NCBI GenBank assembly: GCA_026387665.1
Contig: JAPLLG010000007.1
Location: 558,001 to 622,000 of the forward strand
Direction of reading: 5' to 3'
DNA from: Nitrospirota bacterium
GTDB lineage: Bacteria > Nitrospirota > Nitrospiria > Nitrospirales > Nitrospiraceae
Length of the DNA: 64,000 nt
A model generated the notes under the pieces. The model had not been told where the DNA came from. It saw only the letters and a list, made by a program, of their open reading frames with translations, and ran no database searches. Made by a program: the position numbers and the translations under genes. Of the stretch, positions 1 through 9,878 are shown piece by piece. The first letter of the stretch is position 1. Each line of letters starts with the position of its first letter.

Positions 1-58
1 GCGCCACCAGCCGACAGCCCATCCGACCGGCAGCCCCTGCAACAATCACATTGGTCAT
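1..58 (-). CDS. dapB: 4-hydroxy-tetrahydrodipicolinate reductase, N-terminal fragment
   Basis: Only the first 19 codons are inside the window; the gene runs off the left edge. The start codon lies at 56-58. The visible residues begin MTNVIVAGAAGRMG, the N-terminal strand and glycine-rich GxxGRMG dinucleotide-binding turn of DapB. The family reduces the DapA product with NAD(P)H on the way to lysine and diaminopimelate. It lies 30 bases downstream of dapA on the same strand, so it is very likely the next gene of the lysA-dapA-dapB run. The identification rests on the short motif plus context. Confidence 0.8.
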   Translation of the reverse strand, partial: MTNVIVAGAAGRMGCRLVA

Positions 59-88
59 AGCATCATCACCTGTACCGGAGGATCCCGG

Positions 89-961
89 CTAAATAAGGCC
101 TGCGTCCTTTAAGACCCGCGTCAGCTGGTCCTTCGCGTCCGTCGCCATCTCACAGAGCGGCAGCCGCAACTCCGGATCAATCTTCCCCATCATGCCCAAC
201 GCCGTTTTCACCGGAATCGGATTGGTCTCGTAAAAGAGCGCGGTGAAAAGCGGCGACAGGGCGAAATGAATCCGCCGCGCCTCTTCAACCTGTCCGCTCA
301 AGAAGGCCTTGACCAATTGCGCCATCTGAAGCGGAACGATGTTTGACGTCACACTGATGACGCCCTTGCCTCCGACCGCCATCATAGGCAGGGTCAGGGC
401 ATCGTCGCCGGCCAACACGGTCATCCGGTCGCCGCACATATTCGCGATCTCAGAGGCCTGCTGGACCGATCCGCTCCCCTCCTTGATCCCGACAATGCTC
501 GATAACCCGCAGAGCCTTGCCACAGTGGACGGCAACATGTTCACGCCGGTTCGACCGGGAATGTTATACAACACCTGGGGCAAGTCCACGGATTCCGCAA
601 TCAACTTGTAATGGCGATACAGCCCTTCCTGGGTCGGCTTGTTGTAGTAGGGCGTGATGATCAAGGCCCCGTCGGCCCCTGCCTCTTTGGCATGCTTCGT
701 AAGGGATACCGCTTCCGCCGTGCTGTTGGAACCGGTCCCGGCAATCACGGGGACGCGGCGATTGACCACCTCGACGGTCAATTCGACCACCCGATGATGT
801 TCCTGGTGCGAGAGGGTGGCGGATTCGCCGGTGGTGCCGCAAGGCACGATCCCGTTCGTCCCGTTGGCAATTTGCCATTCGATGAGGTCGCCAAAGGCCC
901 GTTCGTCAACCTTGCCGTTCCTGAACGGGGTCACGATGGCGATCAATGCACCTGTAAACAT
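89..961 (-). CDS. dapA: 4-hydroxy-tetrahydrodipicolinate synthase
   Basis: The 290-residue protein has the usual DapA length. It condenses pyruvate with aspartate semialdehyde in the cytoplasm, the first committed step to lysine and meso-diaminopimelate. Visible family features are the GTTGE turn at residues 42-46, Tyr106 in ITPYYNKP, Tyr132 in LYNIPGRTG and the Schiff-base Lys160 in GIKEGSG. It follows lysA with a 39-base gap and precedes dapB, all on the minus strand, which fits one lysine operon. Nothing is unusual about it. Confidence 0.97.
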   Translation of the reverse strand: MFTGALIAIVTPFRNGKVDERAFGDLIEWQIANGTNGIVPCGTTGESATLSHQEHHRVVELTVEVVNRRVPVIAGTGSNSTAEAVSLTKHAKEAGADGALIITPYYNKPTQEGLYRHYKLIAESVDLPQVLYNIPGRTGVNMLPSTVARLCGLSSIVGIKEGSGSVQQASEIANMCGDRMTVLAGDDALTLPMMAVGGKGVISVTSNIVPLQMAQLVKAFLSGQVEEARRIHFALSPLFTALFYETNPIPVKTALGMMGKIDPELRLPLCEMATDAKDQLTRVLKDAGLI

Positions 962-1000
962 GCTGGCTCCTTCACAAAGACGCGTCTGCCGCGCCGCTCA

Positions 1001-2263
1001 TCAGTCGAGAAATGCCGGAATCGTTTCGCCTTTGACCAAATCCTCGTAGGTCTCCCTGGTCTTGATGACGTGGATCTCTCCGTCTTTGATCAAGACTTCC
1101 GGCACCCGTGGCCGCGAATTATAGTTAGAGGCCATCACGAAGCCATAGGCGCCGGCGCTCATCACCGCCAGCATATCGCCAGGATTGACCTCCGGGAGCA
1201 ACCTGTCTTTTGCCAGAAAATCGCCCGACTCGCAGACCGGGCCGACGACGTCCACATTATGCTTGGGCCGTTTCATGACCTCTTCCGACAGTGGGCGAAT
1301 CTCGTGATAGGCCCCGTAGAGGCTCGGCCTGATCAGATCGTTCATCGCCGCATCGACGATGATAAACCGTTTCGCTTCGCCGTCCTTCCGATACAGCACC
1401 TTCGTCACGAGAATGCCGGCGTTACCGACGATGACGCGGCCCGGCTCCATGATGAGCGTGACATTCAAATCCTTCAGCAAGGGCGACACGGCATCCGCGA
1501 GGTCCTGCGGCAGCGGCGGCGTTTCGTCCGAATAGGTAATGCCGAGCCCGCCGCCGATATTGACGTACCGGATATTGATGCCCTGTTGTTTCAAGGCTGC
1601 GACCAATGTCACCACCTTCTTCACGGCCTCGACGAAGGGAGTGACTTCGGTCAGTTGCGACCCGATATGTTTATGCACTCCGACGACATCGATGTTGGCG
1701 AGTGACGCGGCCAGCGTGAACTCTTCGAGCGCCCGGTCGGCGGCGATCCCGAACTTGCTCTTCTTGAGGCCGGTCGAAATGTAGGGATGCGTTTTCGGAT
1801 CGATATCGGGATTGATGCGCAGGGCGACCCGCGCCTTGACCCCGACGGACTTCGCCACTTCATTGATCGCCTGCAGCTCAGCCGGAGATTCGACGTTGAA
1901 CATGAGGATATCGGCCCTCAAGGCCTCGCGAATCTCCCCATGGTTCTTGCCGACCCCTGCGAACACGATCTTCGAGGGAGGTACGCCGGCCTTGAGCGCA
2001 CGAAACAATTCTCCGCCAGACACAATATCCACTCCGCTCCCCTCCTTCGCCATGAGGCGGAGAATTGCGATATTGGAGTTGGACTTCATGGCAAAGGCAA
2101 TCACGTGAGGCAAGCTCTTGAAGGCCCCATCGTAGGCCCGGAAATGGCGCACGAGGGTTGAGTAACTATAGATGTAACAGGGCGTGCCGACTTCTTTCGC
2201 AATCCGGCTGACCGGTACCTGTTCGCAATACAATTCGCCCTGTCGATACTCGAAATTGTTCAT
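1001..2263 (-). CDS. lysA: Diaminopimelate decarboxylase
   Basis: The 420-residue PLP enzyme decarboxylates meso-diaminopimelate to lysine. Lys60 in the AFAMKSN motif is the expected PLP Schiff-base residue. The glycine-rich phosphate-binding segment NIGGGLGI and the second active-site Cys in GPVCESGD are present. It sits between a small LptM-like lipoprotein gene (upstream) and dapA (downstream) on the same strand. The argH-lptM-lysA-dapA order is common in proteobacterial genomes. Length and motifs are complete, so I expect it to be functional. Confidence 0.97.
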   Translation of the reverse strand: MNNFEYRQGELYCEQVPVSRIAKEVGTPCYIYSYSTLVRHFRAYDGAFKSLPHVIAFAMKSNSNIAILRLMAKEGSGVDIVSGGELFRALKAGVPPSKIVFAGVGKNHGEIREALRADILMFNVESPAELQAINEVAKSVGVKARVALRINPDIDPKTHPYISTGLKKSKFGIAADRALEEFTLAASLANIDVVGVHKHIGSQLTEVTPFVEAVKKVVTLVAALKQQGINIRYVNIGGGLGITYSDETPPLPQDLADAVSPLLKDLNVTLIMEPGRVIVGNAGILVTKVLYRKDGEAKRFIIVDAAMNDLIRPSLYGAYHEIRPLSEEVMKRPKHNVDVVGPVCESGDFLAKDRLLPEVNPGDMLAVMSAGAYGFVMASNYNSRPRVPEVLIKDGEIHVIKTRETYEDLVKGETIPAFLD

Positions 2264-2329
2264 CCTGAAAATCCTTATTGAAAAATTCGAGGCCGGTGAG
2301 CGAGGAGCCCTCCGACGGCGCCATCGCGA

Positions 2330-2593
2330 CTAACGAGTTCCCACCGGTCGTAACGGGGGAAGCTCCACATCCTGTCCCTCTAGCAGCAATAATTGATCCA
2401 ACGGCATATCAGGGAACTCGGCTTTCCGTTGCTTTAACAGCTCCAGCTTCTCCAGCCTCTTTTGTTCCTTAATGGTCAAATTCACACCGACATTTTCCGG
2501 AGGAACCGGCGGCCCCACGGCCCCGCAAGCCACCAAGAGTCCCATCATCAATACAGCCACGATGGATGTCGCGCTTGGCCTCCGTATCCTCAC
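2330..2593 (-). CDS. Small lipoprotein, LptM (YifL)-like
   Basis: This is an 87-residue exported lipoprotein. A basic N-terminus and hydrophobic stretch lead to a lipobox ending LLVAC, giving Cys22 as the lipidation site. Directly after it comes CGAVGPPVPP, which matches the CGxxGPxxPP start of LptM/YifL lipoproteins. The rest is charged and Leu/Pro rich, with a probable short helix at about 40-70. Its place between argH and lysA is where lptM-type genes often lie. In E. coli LptM helps mature the LPS translocon protein LptD; that role here is inference. The gene overlaps the argH stop by four bases, suggesting coupled translation. Confidence 0.75.
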   Translation of the reverse strand: MRIRRPSATSIVAVLMMGLLVACGAVGPPVPPENVGVNLTIKEQKRLEKLELLKQRKAEFPDMPLDQLLLLEGQDVELPPLRPVGTR

Positions 2594-4002
2594 GAGAGCC
2601 TCCGTTCCAGTTCTTTGATGCGCTGCTCGACTCGCGCCCTGGCCGTCCCGCCTATTTGGGACTTCTGGTCGATCGCGGCCATGACCGTCAACCGAGCGAA
2701 CAGGCCCTTTTCAATACGCGAAGAAAATTCCCGCAACTCCTGGAGCGAGAAGTCCGTAAGTTCACGGCCTTGGTCCAAGGCGGCCCGCACCACACGGCCG
2801 GTGATCGCGTGGGCCTCACGAAACGGCACCCCTCGGCCCACAAGATAGTCCGCCACCTCCGTCGCCAACATCCCGCCACCCTGCACCGCCTGCTTGAGGA
2901 CCTCCCGATTCACGGTGAGGCGGCGCATCAATTCCGTCAAAACCTCCACCGAGGCCGTGACAGTGTCGAGGGCATCGAACAAGGCAGGCTTATCCTCTTG
3001 AAGATCCCGATTATAACTCAAGGGCAAGGCCTTGAGAGTCGTCAACAGATTCACCAAATGGCCATAGACACGGCCCGTCTTGCCCCGCACCAGTTCCGGC
3101 ACATCGGGATTCTTCTTCTGCGGCATCATGCTACTGCCGGTACAGAAGGCATCGGGAAGATCGACGAACCGGAATTCCTGAGACGACCAGAGAATCAATT
3201 CTTCGCTAAGCCGTGACAAATGCATCATCGTGATCGAAAGCACCGAAGCCACCTCGATCATGAAATCGCGATCGGACACGGCATCGAGACTGTTTTGCGT
3301 GACGGAGGGAAAGCCCAACAGCTTGGCCGTGAACAGACGATCGACCGGATAGTTCGTCCCCGCCAGCGCGCCGGACCCCAGCGGCATGACATTCAATCGC
3401 GCCACGGCATCGCGCACCCGCCCCTTGTCCCGTTCGATCATTTCCACATAGGCCAGGAGATGATGGGCAAACAAGACCGGCTGCGCCCGCTGCAGATGCG
3501 TATAGCCAGGCATCGCCACAGTGCGGTTCGCCTTCCCTTTCGCCACCAGGACCCGTTGGAAATTTTCCAGATGCGCCGTGAGTCGGCCGAGCTGATCCCG
3601 CAAGTACAGCCGAATATCCAGCGCCACCTGGTCGTTCCGGCTCCGGCCCGTATGGACCTTGCCGCCAAGCGGCCCGATCAACTCCGTCAACCGGCGCTCA
3701 ATCGCCAGGTGAATGTCTTCGTCTTGTTGCGTGAAACGAAAACGGCCCCGATCCAGCTCTCGCTTCACCGATTCCAGCCCCTTCACGATCGCCTTGGTTT
3801 CAGCGGCGGTCAATACGCGCGCCTTCCCCAAGGTCTGGCAATGGGCGATGCTCCCCTGAATGTCATAGGCATAGAGCCGGCGATCGACCGCCACCGAGAC
3901 GGTGAAGGCCTCCACCAACCGATTCGTCTTTTGCGTGAACCGCCCGCCCCAAGCCTTTTCGCCTTTCGACGCGGCGGGACTGCGGCCCTTTGCTCGTGCC
4001 AT
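2590..4002 (-). CDS. argH: Argininosuccinate lyase
   Basis: The 470-residue fumarase/aspartase-superfamily enzyme splits argininosuccinate to arginine and fumarate, the last step of arginine synthesis. The signature GSSMMPQKKN is at residues 289-298. HTGRSRNDQ is near 117-125 and the catalytic Thr-His pair is in GYTHLQ (about 166-171). The start codon overlaps the argG stop by one base (TAATG). The 3' end overlaps the small lipoprotein gene by four bases. A short Ala/Lys-rich N-terminal extension precedes the conserved AWGGRF start. Confidence 0.97.
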   Translation of the reverse strand: MARAKGRSPAASKGEKAWGGRFTQKTNRLVEAFTVSVAVDRRLYAYDIQGSIAHCQTLGKARVLTAAETKAIVKGLESVKRELDRGRFRFTQQDEDIHLAIERRLTELIGPLGGKVHTGRSRNDQVALDIRLYLRDQLGRLTAHLENFQRVLVAKGKANRTVAMPGYTHLQRAQPVLFAHHLLAYVEMIERDKGRVRDAVARLNVMPLGSGALAGTNYPVDRLFTAKLLGFPSVTQNSLDAVSDRDFMIEVASVLSITMMHLSRLSEELILWSSQEFRFVDLPDAFCTGSSMMPQKKNPDVPELVRGKTGRVYGHLVNLLTTLKALPLSYNRDLQEDKPALFDALDTVTASVEVLTELMRRLTVNREVLKQAVQGGGMLATEVADYLVGRGVPFREAHAITGRVVRAALDQGRELTDFSLQELREFSSRIEKGLFARLTVMAAIDQKSQIGGTARARVEQRIKELERRLS

Positions 4003-5213
4003 TAGGTCGTGGCCTTCTTTCGTTGGGCTCGGATCTTCAACCGCAACGCGTTCAACCGGATGAACCCCTCTGCATCTTTCTGATTATAGACCTGGTCTTC
4101 TTCAAACGTGGCGATGTCGAGTCGATAGAGCGAATTCTTCGACTTACGTCCGGCCAACGTGCAGCTCCCCTTATAGAGCTTCACCCGCGCCGTGCCAGTC
4201 ACGTCCTGCTGTGCCGCATCGATGGCCGTCTGGAGCATCTCCCGTTCCGGACTGAACCAGTAGCCGTTGTAAATCAAATCGGCGAAACGCGGAATCAAAC
4301 TGTCCCTGAAGTGCAGTACCTCGCGATCCATCGTCAAGGACTCGATCCCGCGATGCGCCACATGCAGGATCGTCCCGCCCGGCGTTTCATAGACCCCGCG
4401 AGACTTCATGCCGACATAGCGATTTTCGACGAGATCGACGCGGCCGATGCCATGGGCGCCACCCAGCTTATTGAGATGGGCCAGCAACGTGGCAGGGCTC
4501 ATTCTCTTTCCATCGACCGACACAGGATTGCCGGCCTCGTAGCCGATCTCGACTTCGAGCGGCTTGTTCGGCGCCTTCTCCGGCGACACGGTCATTTGGA
4601 AAATCTCGTCCGGCGGCGACTTCCAGGGATCTTCCAGGATGCCGCCTTCATAGCTGACATGGAACAAATTCAGATCCATGCTGTAGGGCTTGGCCTTCGT
4701 CACCGTGACGGGAATACCGTGCCGATCGGCATACTCGATCAATTCGCGCCGCGATCCCATCGTCCATTCACGCCACGGTGCGATGATCTTGAGATTCGGC
4801 GCCAATGCCGTGTAGGTCAGCTCGAACCGGACCTGGTCGTTGCCCTTTCCCGTCGCGCCATGCGACACCGCCTCGGCACCTTCCTGGATCGCGATCTCGG
4901 CTTGCCGCCGCGCAATGAGGGGCCGCGCAATCGAGGTCCCGAGCAAATAGCAACCTTCGTACATGGCGTTGCCACGCAGCATCGGGAAGACATAGTCCTT
5001 CACGAAGGTCTCGCGCAGGTCCTCGACGTAGACTTTCTTGACGCCAAGATTTTTCGCCTTGGCCTTGATCGCTTGCAAATCCTCGCCCTGCCCCAGGTCG
5101 GCGCAAAACGCGATGACCTCGCAATCATGGGTCTCTTGCAGCCACTTCAAAATCACAGAGGTATCGAGCCCGCCGGAATAGGCCAACACGACTTTCTTCT
5201 TGCCACGACTCAT
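4002..5213 (-). CDS. argG: Argininosuccinate synthase
   Basis: The enzyme ligates citrulline and aspartate with ATP. I chose the start at 5211-5213 ([15 protein letters not shown]) because the PP-loop motif AYSGGLDTS then falls at residues 10-18, as in the family; upstream in-frame sequence looks non-coding. The resulting 403 residues match the usual length. The start overlaps the argF stop region by four bases and the stop overlaps argH by one, so argF-argG-argH are probably translationally coupled. Confidence 0.97.
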   Translation of the reverse strand: MSRGKKKVVLAYSGGLDTSVILKWLQETHDCEVIAFCADLGQGEDLQAIKAKAKNLGVKKVYVEDLRETFVKDYVFPMLRGNAMYEGCYLLGTSIARPLIARRQAEIAIQEGAEAVSHGATGKGNDQVRFELTYTALAPNLKIIAPWREWTMGSRRELIEYADRHGIPVTVTKAKPYSMDLNLFHVSYEGGILEDPWKSPPDEIFQMTVSPEKAPNKPLEVEIGYEAGNPVSVDGKRMSPATLLAHLNKLGGAHGIGRVDLVENRYVGMKSRGVYETPGGTILHVAHRGIESLTMDREVLHFRDSLIPRFADLIYNGYWFSPEREMLQTAIDAAQQDVTGTARVKLYKGSCTLAGRKSKNSLYRLDIATFEEDQVYNQKDAEGFIRLNALRLKIRAQRKKATT

Positions 5214-6181
5214 CGTTTGGTTCGACTCCTCTTGCCTAATAGGTTCGTTAAAATGGCCTTCTGCATGTGCAACCGGTTTTCCGCCTGGTCGATGATCACG
5301 GACTGAGGACCGTCCAGCACCTCGGCGCTGATTTCCTCTCCCCGGTGGGCGGGCAAACAATGCATGACGATCGCATCCGGCTTGGCGCGCTGCAACAGGC
5401 GGCTGTTCACTTGATAGGGCGCCAGGACCTTCAACCGCCGCGCCTGCTCCCGCTCGCGGCCCATGCTGATCCAGACGTCCGTGTAGATGACATCCGCATC
5501 CTTCGCCGCGATGTGGGGATCCTGGCTGATTTCAATCAAGGCGCCGGTTTTTTCGGCTTCCACTCTGGCCCGGTCCACAATATGCTGCTCCGGCTGATAC
5601 CCGGCCGGACAACCAAGGGCGATCACCATCCCCATCTTCGCCGCCGCCTCGATCAGGGAATTCGCCACATTGTTGCCGTCGCCGATATAGGCGATCTTGA
5701 TCCCCTTCAACCGGCCCTTCTTCTCGCGAATGGTCAACAGATCGGACAGGGCCTGGCAGGGATGGCTCAGGTCGGTCAGTCCATTGATGACCGGCATCGT
5801 CGCTTCCCGCGCCCATTCCTCCACAATCACATGGTCGTAGGTGCGGATCACGATCGCGTCGAGATAGCAGGACAGCACACGCGCCGTATCGGGAACACTT
5901 TCTCCGCGCGAGAGCTGTATCTCGCCCATGGGCAACACCAGCGCATGGCCGCCCAACTGGTTCATGCCAGCTTCGAAGGAGACTCTCGTCCTCGTCGAAG
6001 GTTTCTGGAAGAGGAGCCCCAGCGTCTTGCCGGACAGCAGAGGATGGGGAATCCCGCGTCGTTGCTTCTCTTTCAGCAGGACTGCGGACGCGAGCAGACG
6101 CTCCACCTCCGCCCTGCTGATGGTGGCGATATCCAGAAGATCTTTTTTGCCGGCCGGCACTTGTACCGCTCGTTTCGTCAT
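5210..6181 (-). CDS. argF: Ornithine carbamoyltransferase
   Basis: The enzyme transfers carbamoyl phosphate to ornithine to make citrulline. The start at 6179-6181 (MTKRAVQV) gives 323 residues. Family motifs seen are the carbamoyl-phosphate site [13 protein letters not shown], and [10 protein letters not shown] near the C-terminus, which carries the active-site Cys. It lies between argD and argG with a 29-base gap to argD and a 4-base overlap with argG. Longer in-frame upstream sequence overlaps argD and carries no OTC homology that I can see. Confidence 0.97.
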   Translation of the reverse strand: MTKRAVQVPAGKKDLLDIATISRAEVERLLASAVLLKEKQRRGIPHPLLSGKTLGLLFQKPSTRTRVSFEAGMNQLGGHALVLPMGEIQLSRGESVPDTARVLSCYLDAIVIRTYDHVIVEEWAREATMPVINGLTDLSHPCQALSDLLTIREKKGRLKGIKIAYIGDGNNVANSLIEAAAKMGMVIALGCPAGYQPEQHIVDRARVEAEKTGALIEISQDPHIAAKDADVIYTDVWISMGREREQARRLKVLAPYQVNSRLLQRAKPDAIVMHCLPAHRGEEISAEVLDGPQSVIIDQAENRLHMQKAILTNLLGKRSRTKR

Positions 6182-6210
6182 ACCGTCTTGTCCAATCGGC
6201 GGGGAGCGCC

Positions 6211-7407
6211 TTAGGCTGCCTGCTTGCTGAAAATCTGTCCGAGCGTTTCGAGCAGTCGATCGATATCCGGCTGGCTGATAATCAACGGGGGCACGAACCG
6301 CAGCACATGCTCGCCGGTCCCATTGATCAAAATGCCGCGAGCCAAACATTCGCTCACGACGACTTTCCCCTCCATGGCGAGCTCCATCCCCTGCAAGAGC
6401 CCGAGGCCCCGCACCTCGCGCACGACCCGGTGCCGTTCCTTACAGTCGACTAATCCCTTGGCGAAATACTCACCCATCCGGCGCGCCTGGTCGAGCACCT
6501 GACCTTCCAGCAACACACGGCAGACTGCCAACCCCGCGGCGCAGGCCAACGGATTGCCGCCGAATGTCGAAGCATGGCTGCCGGGGGAGAAGGCCTGGGC
6601 CACGGAATCGGTCGCGAGACAGGCGCCGATCGGCATGCCTCCGCCCAGCCCCTTCGCCAGGGTCATGATGTCAGGCTGGACCCCTAGCTGCTCATAGGCG
6701 AACAGGGTCCCAGTCCGTCCCATCCCGGTCTGCACTTCATCGAAGATCAAGAGCACGTCTCGTTTCGTGCAGAGGTCCCGCACCTGCCTCAAATACTCGC
6801 GGTCCGCGACGTGGACGCCCCCCTCACCCTGGATCGGCTCAAGCATAATGGCCGCGGTCTTGTCGGTCACCGCCTCGGTCAGCTCTTCCAGACTATTGAA
6901 GGCAACGTAACGGAAGCCCGGAAGCAACGGCTCGTAGCCCTTTTGGATCTTATCCTGGCCGGTGGCCGTCAAGGTCGCCATCGTCCGACCATGAAACGAG
7001 TTCTTCATCGTGACGATCTCGAAGCGCCCGGCTCCATACTTGTCATGCGAATAACGGCGGGCCAGCTTGATCGCCGCTTCATTCGCCTCTGCCCCGCTGT
7101 TGCAGAAGAACACCTTGTCGGCGAACGAGTGGTCGACCAGCACCTGCGCCAGCTTCACTTGCGGTTCTGTGTAATAGAGATTCGAGGTGTGGATCAGCTG
7201 CGCGGCTTGGCGCTGGATGGCCTGGACTAAGTCCGGATGGCCATGTCCCAGGATGTTCACCGCAATCCCGCCGACGAAATCGAGGTACTCGCGCCCCTCA
7301 AAATCATAGACCTTCGTCCCCCGTCCTCGCGCAATCGCGAGTGGTTGACGCGTATAGGTCTGCATCAAATACCGTGCGGCGTCTTGCTTCAGTTCTTCTG
7401 TCGGCAT
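6211..7407 (-). CDS. argD: Acetylornithine/succinyldiaminopimelate aminotransferase
   Basis: This is a class-III PLP aminotransferase of 398 residues. The DEVQTGMGRTG segment and the PLP-lysine segment TLAKGLGGGMPIGA are present. It makes N-acetylornithine and, in many bacteria, also serves in diaminopimelate synthesis, which suits its neighbours lysA and dapA. The start at 7405-7407 is preceded by AAGGGG about 11 bases upstream. An in-frame ATG at 7444-7446 lacks a ribosome site. It is the first gene of the arg/lys minus-strand run and is divergent from the DUF2628 gene. Confidence 0.95.
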   Translation of the reverse strand: MPTEELKQDAARYLMQTYTRQPLAIARGRGTKVYDFEGREYLDFVGGIAVNILGHGHPDLVQAIQRQAAQLIHTSNLYYTEPQVKLAQVLVDHSFADKVFFCNSGAEANEAAIKLARRYSHDKYGAGRFEIVTMKNSFHGRTMATLTATGQDKIQKGYEPLLPGFRYVAFNSLEELTEAVTDKTAAIMLEPIQGEGGVHVADREYLRQVRDLCTKRDVLLIFDEVQTGMGRTGTLFAYEQLGVQPDIMTLAKGLGGGMPIGACLATDSVAQAFSPGSHASTFGGNPLACAAGLAVCRVLLEGQVLDQARRMGEYFAKGLVDCKERHRVVREVRGLGLLQGMELAMEGKVVVSECLARGILINGTGEHVLRFVPPLIISQPDIDRLLETLGQIFSKQAA

Positions 7408-7551
7408 GACAGACGTATCCCCTTGTAAAGTAAGGGAAGGTAGCATAGGTCTAACGATGGAAGCAACTTGAAATGGGGGGCCGAAGACGGGGCACAGGGC
7501 CGCGCTGCTTCTTTACCCAGATGACGCCTCCACTGTGATAGTCTCTGGCGG

Positions 7552-8196
7552 ATGAAACCCTGCACGCAATGCCAACAGCAAAATCAAGAAGATTCCAAAT
7601 TCTGCTACCAATGCGGGAACTCGCTGGCCACCGCGCCTGAGGCTCCAATCGTCGCAACCGCCGCCGCCACACCCAGCGATGAAGCCATCTGGCGCCAATT
7701 CATCGGCCCCCACGCCGATCGCTACATGGAACATTTCAAGAAGTTTGGCCTAGGCGATGAGCCAAAGTTCGCGCTGACGTGGAATTGGCCGGCTTTTCTC
7801 TACATTTCCTTCCTCTGGTTTCTCTATCGGAAGATGTACGTCTATGCGCTGGTCTATGCCCTCGGCCCCATGCTTTCGACCTACCTGACCGGCGACTTCA
7901 CCGTAGGTCTTGTCTGGAGCATCATGGCCGGAGCCACCGCGAACTATCTGTACTATTGGCATTGCCGCGAGCAGATCGGCGAAATCAAGAAGAGCGCCTG
8001 GACCGATCCAGTGAAACAGGACGAGGCCTTGAAGGAGGCTGGGGGCGTCCAGCCCTACGTCATCTGGGTCGGAGTCGCCATGTACATCTTCTTTGCGCTG
8101 ACGATGATCAAGCTACTGCAGGATGGTCTACCGGACGGAGATCAGATGCCGTCCAAACCGGCCAAGCCAGCAGCGACGAGCACGACGAGTACCTAA
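7552..8196 (+). CDS. Zinc-ribbon membrane protein with DUF2628 domain
   Basis: A 214-residue protein of unknown function. The N-terminus has two CxxC pairs (Cys4/7 and Cys18/21) typical of a zinc-ribbon. About 60 residues later a DUF2628-like region begins (FALTWNWPAFLY...), containing three hydrophobic segments between roughly 75 and 130 and a last one at about 171-191. The C-terminus is a short Lys/Ala/Thr-rich tail. It faces away from argD across a 144-base gap. A decayed copy of the dispersed palindrome follows its stop codon. The domain names are from memory of the families; no function is inferred. Confidence 0.85.
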   Translation: MKPCTQCQQQNQEDSKFCYQCGNSLATAPEAPIVATAAATPSDEAIWRQFIGPHADRYMEHFKKFGLGDEPKFALTWNWPAFLYISFLWFLYRKMYVYALVYALGPMLSTYLTGDFTVGLVWSIMAGATANYLYYWHCREQIGEIKKSAWTDPVKQDEALKEAGGVQPYVIWVGVAMYIFFALTMIKLLQDGLPDGDQMPSKPAKPAATSTTST

Positions 8197-8210
8197 GCGA
8201 GGAGGACCTG

Positions 8211-8286
8211 AGTCGTACCCTTGGGGTACGTTGAAGGTCTGAACGATGCGAAAACGACGCAGGCAGCTGTTCTCACCAGCCTGCTA
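8211..8286 (-). repeat. Dispersed stop-codon palindrome, copy 1 (decayed)
   Basis: A partial copy of a roughly 125-bp palindromic repeat seen five more times in the window. The central GTACC...GGTACG loop region (8214-8230) and the right arm, ending CAGCCTGCTA, are recognisable. The left arm is degraded or replaced by the end of the DUF2628 gene. The terminal CTA (8284-8286) is the stop codon, read as TAG, of the minus-strand gene that follows. Confidence 0.7.
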
Positions 8287-9108
8287 CCGGCTCCGCTGCC
8301 ATCCGATCCAAGCCTGAAACCACCCGAAATCCTGTTCGTAGGCGGCGCCGCCCGCGTCAGAAGATTCCTGCTTCTGCTCCAGCTGCGTATAGGTGCGCGG
8401 CCAGTTCTTCTGCCACCAGGACTTCAATTCATCCGGCGCATAGGCCTGACCGTTCGGCTGAAGGATGGCCGCCGCCGCACAGACCGGCGCAATCAGCTGC
8501 CAGTAGCGATCTTTGCCGAGGCCGAGGCTGCGAAAATGCTCGCGCAGCAGGAACACCACCCAGAGTTCGGCACTATGTTTCTTATTATGTTTGAAGGGCT
8601 GAGTCTGCCGGAGGGGAACCGGATCGAATTGCTTGATGACCGAAGTATAGTCCGGACCTCCATAGCTCCCTGCCACCTCGGCAATGCCTTCCAACATCTT
8701 CCCCAACTCGACCTCTGCGACCGGAGAAGAGGCCCCTCCCCCTCCGAGGGCTGACTCTGCCAGAGGGTTCGGCGTGGTCAATAATTCGATGAGAGGCTTG
8801 AGCTCTCGAAGGCGCGCGGTGGCCGCCTTAAGAATCTGCTCCGATTCCAGCCAATAGTCGGGATCGTTCTTGGTGAGCCGCTCTCGTCCCGGCGGCGGAA
8901 GCACCGTCGGCACCCAGTAACGCATGAGCACAAAGAGGATATAGTCGGCCTGCCCGCCGGCCTGCGCGATCCGATCAAAGACACGGCCCGCTCTCATGCC
9001 TGTAAAGAAATCGCGGGCCCGGTCGGCGACCTGTAACCGCTCACCGATTCCGTTCCACCACACTTCCAGTGCGGACCAGTTCATATCGGGAGGTGGCGAG
9101 GCGGTCAT
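8284..9108 (-). CDS. Conserved hypothetical protein, 274 residues
   Basis: I do not recognise this protein. It is soluble-looking, Trp-rich and mostly alpha-helical by composition, with no signal peptide or membrane segment. The N-terminal half carries a possible membrane-associating hydrophobic patch (YILFVLMRYWVP). A Gly/Ser linker lies near residues 120-130, and the C-terminal half has several Trp and Lys/Gln residues. Convergent with the DUF2628 gene, it ends inside the right arm of the dispersed palindrome. The reading frame is long, intact and codon use looks like that of its neighbours. Confidence 0.75.
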   Translation of the reverse strand: MTASPPPDMNWSALEVWWNGIGERLQVADRARDFFTGMRAGRVFDRIAQAGGQADYILFVLMRYWVPTVLPPPGRERLTKNDPDYWLESEQILKAATARLRELKPLIELLTTPNPLAESALGGGGASSPVAEVELGKMLEGIAEVAGSYGGPDYTSVIKQFDPVPLRQTQPFKHNKKHSAELWVVFLLREHFRSLGLGKDRYWQLIAPVCAAAAILQPNGQAYAPDELKSWWQKNWPRTYTQLEQKQESSDAGGAAYEQDFGWFQAWIGWQRSR

Positions 9109-9250
9109 ACGGGCAGTCTATCCTTTATGGGGAAAATCAGGCGGAATGGTACTGCCAGCGCCAGGCGAAAGCAACCGCTTGACTTGATCGGCTGTTCCAG
9201 TATGCTTGCGACCTGCCGCGAAATCTCTTCCGGCGCAAGAGGAATAGACC

Positions 9251-9856
9251 ATGGCTCGATTAGTGCTGCTGCGTCACGGCGAATCACAATGGAATCTGGA
9301 AAACCGCTTCACGGGATGGGTCGATGTGCCCTTGACGCCGAAAGGAATCCAGGAAGCCAAGAATGCGGGAGAGAAACTCCGGGGCTTCACCTTCGATCGC
9401 GCCTTCACCTCCGTGCTCGAACGGGCGAACGAAACGCTCCGACTGGCGCTGGACGTAATCGGTCAACCGAAGATCCCCATCGAGCGGGACAAGGCCCTCA
9501 ACGAACGGATGTATGGCGACTTACAGGGACTGAACAAAGCCGAGACGGCGAAAAAATATGGTGAGGCGCAAGTGAAAATCTGGCGCCGGAGTTACGACGT
9601 GCCTCCGCCGGGTGGGGAAAGTCTGAAAGATACAGCGGAGCGTGTGCTGCCCTATTATGAGCAGACCATCAAACCCTACCTCTTGAAGGGGGAAACGATC
9701 CTCATCGCGGCGCACGGCAACAGCTTGCGGGCCCTGATCATGGAACTGGAGCAGCTCTCACGGGAACAAGTGCTGGAGTTGAATATCCCGACCGGTGCGC
9801 CGCTGCTCTATGAGCTGGATGGAACAGGGAAGGTCGTCGATCACCGCTATCTCTGA
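9251..9856 (+). CDS. gpmA: 2,3-bisphosphoglycerate-dependent phosphoglycerate mutase
   Basis: A 201-residue histidine-phosphatase-superfamily enzyme interconverting 3- and 2-phosphoglycerate. The phosphorylated histidine is in the LLRHGES motif near the N-terminus (His9). The [12 protein letters not shown] and [13 protein letters not shown] segments are diagnostic of dPGM. The second catalytic histidine is in [10 protein letters not shown]. It is somewhat shorter than the E. coli enzyme (about 250) but keeps all motifs. It stands alone between two minus-strand unknowns. Confidence 0.93.
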   Translation: MARLVLLRHGESQWNLENRFTGWVDVPLTPKGIQEAKNAGEKLRGFTFDRAFTSVLERANETLRLALDVIGQPKIPIERDKALNERMYGDLQGLNKAETAKKYGEAQVKIWRRSYDVPPPGGESLKDTAERVLPYYEQTIKPYLLKGETILIAAHGNSLRALIMELEQLSREQVLELNIPTGAPLLYELDGTGKVVDHRYL

Positions 9857-9878
9857 CAGGCTTCGGCACACAGCAAGA

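Noticed and set aside
611-1705. Long plus-strand open frame (364 codons) across dapA and lysA
   Set aside because: It is antisense to two well-recognised enzymes and its translation is rich in Arg, His and Asp with no family resemblance; it is a shadow of high-GC coding sequence.
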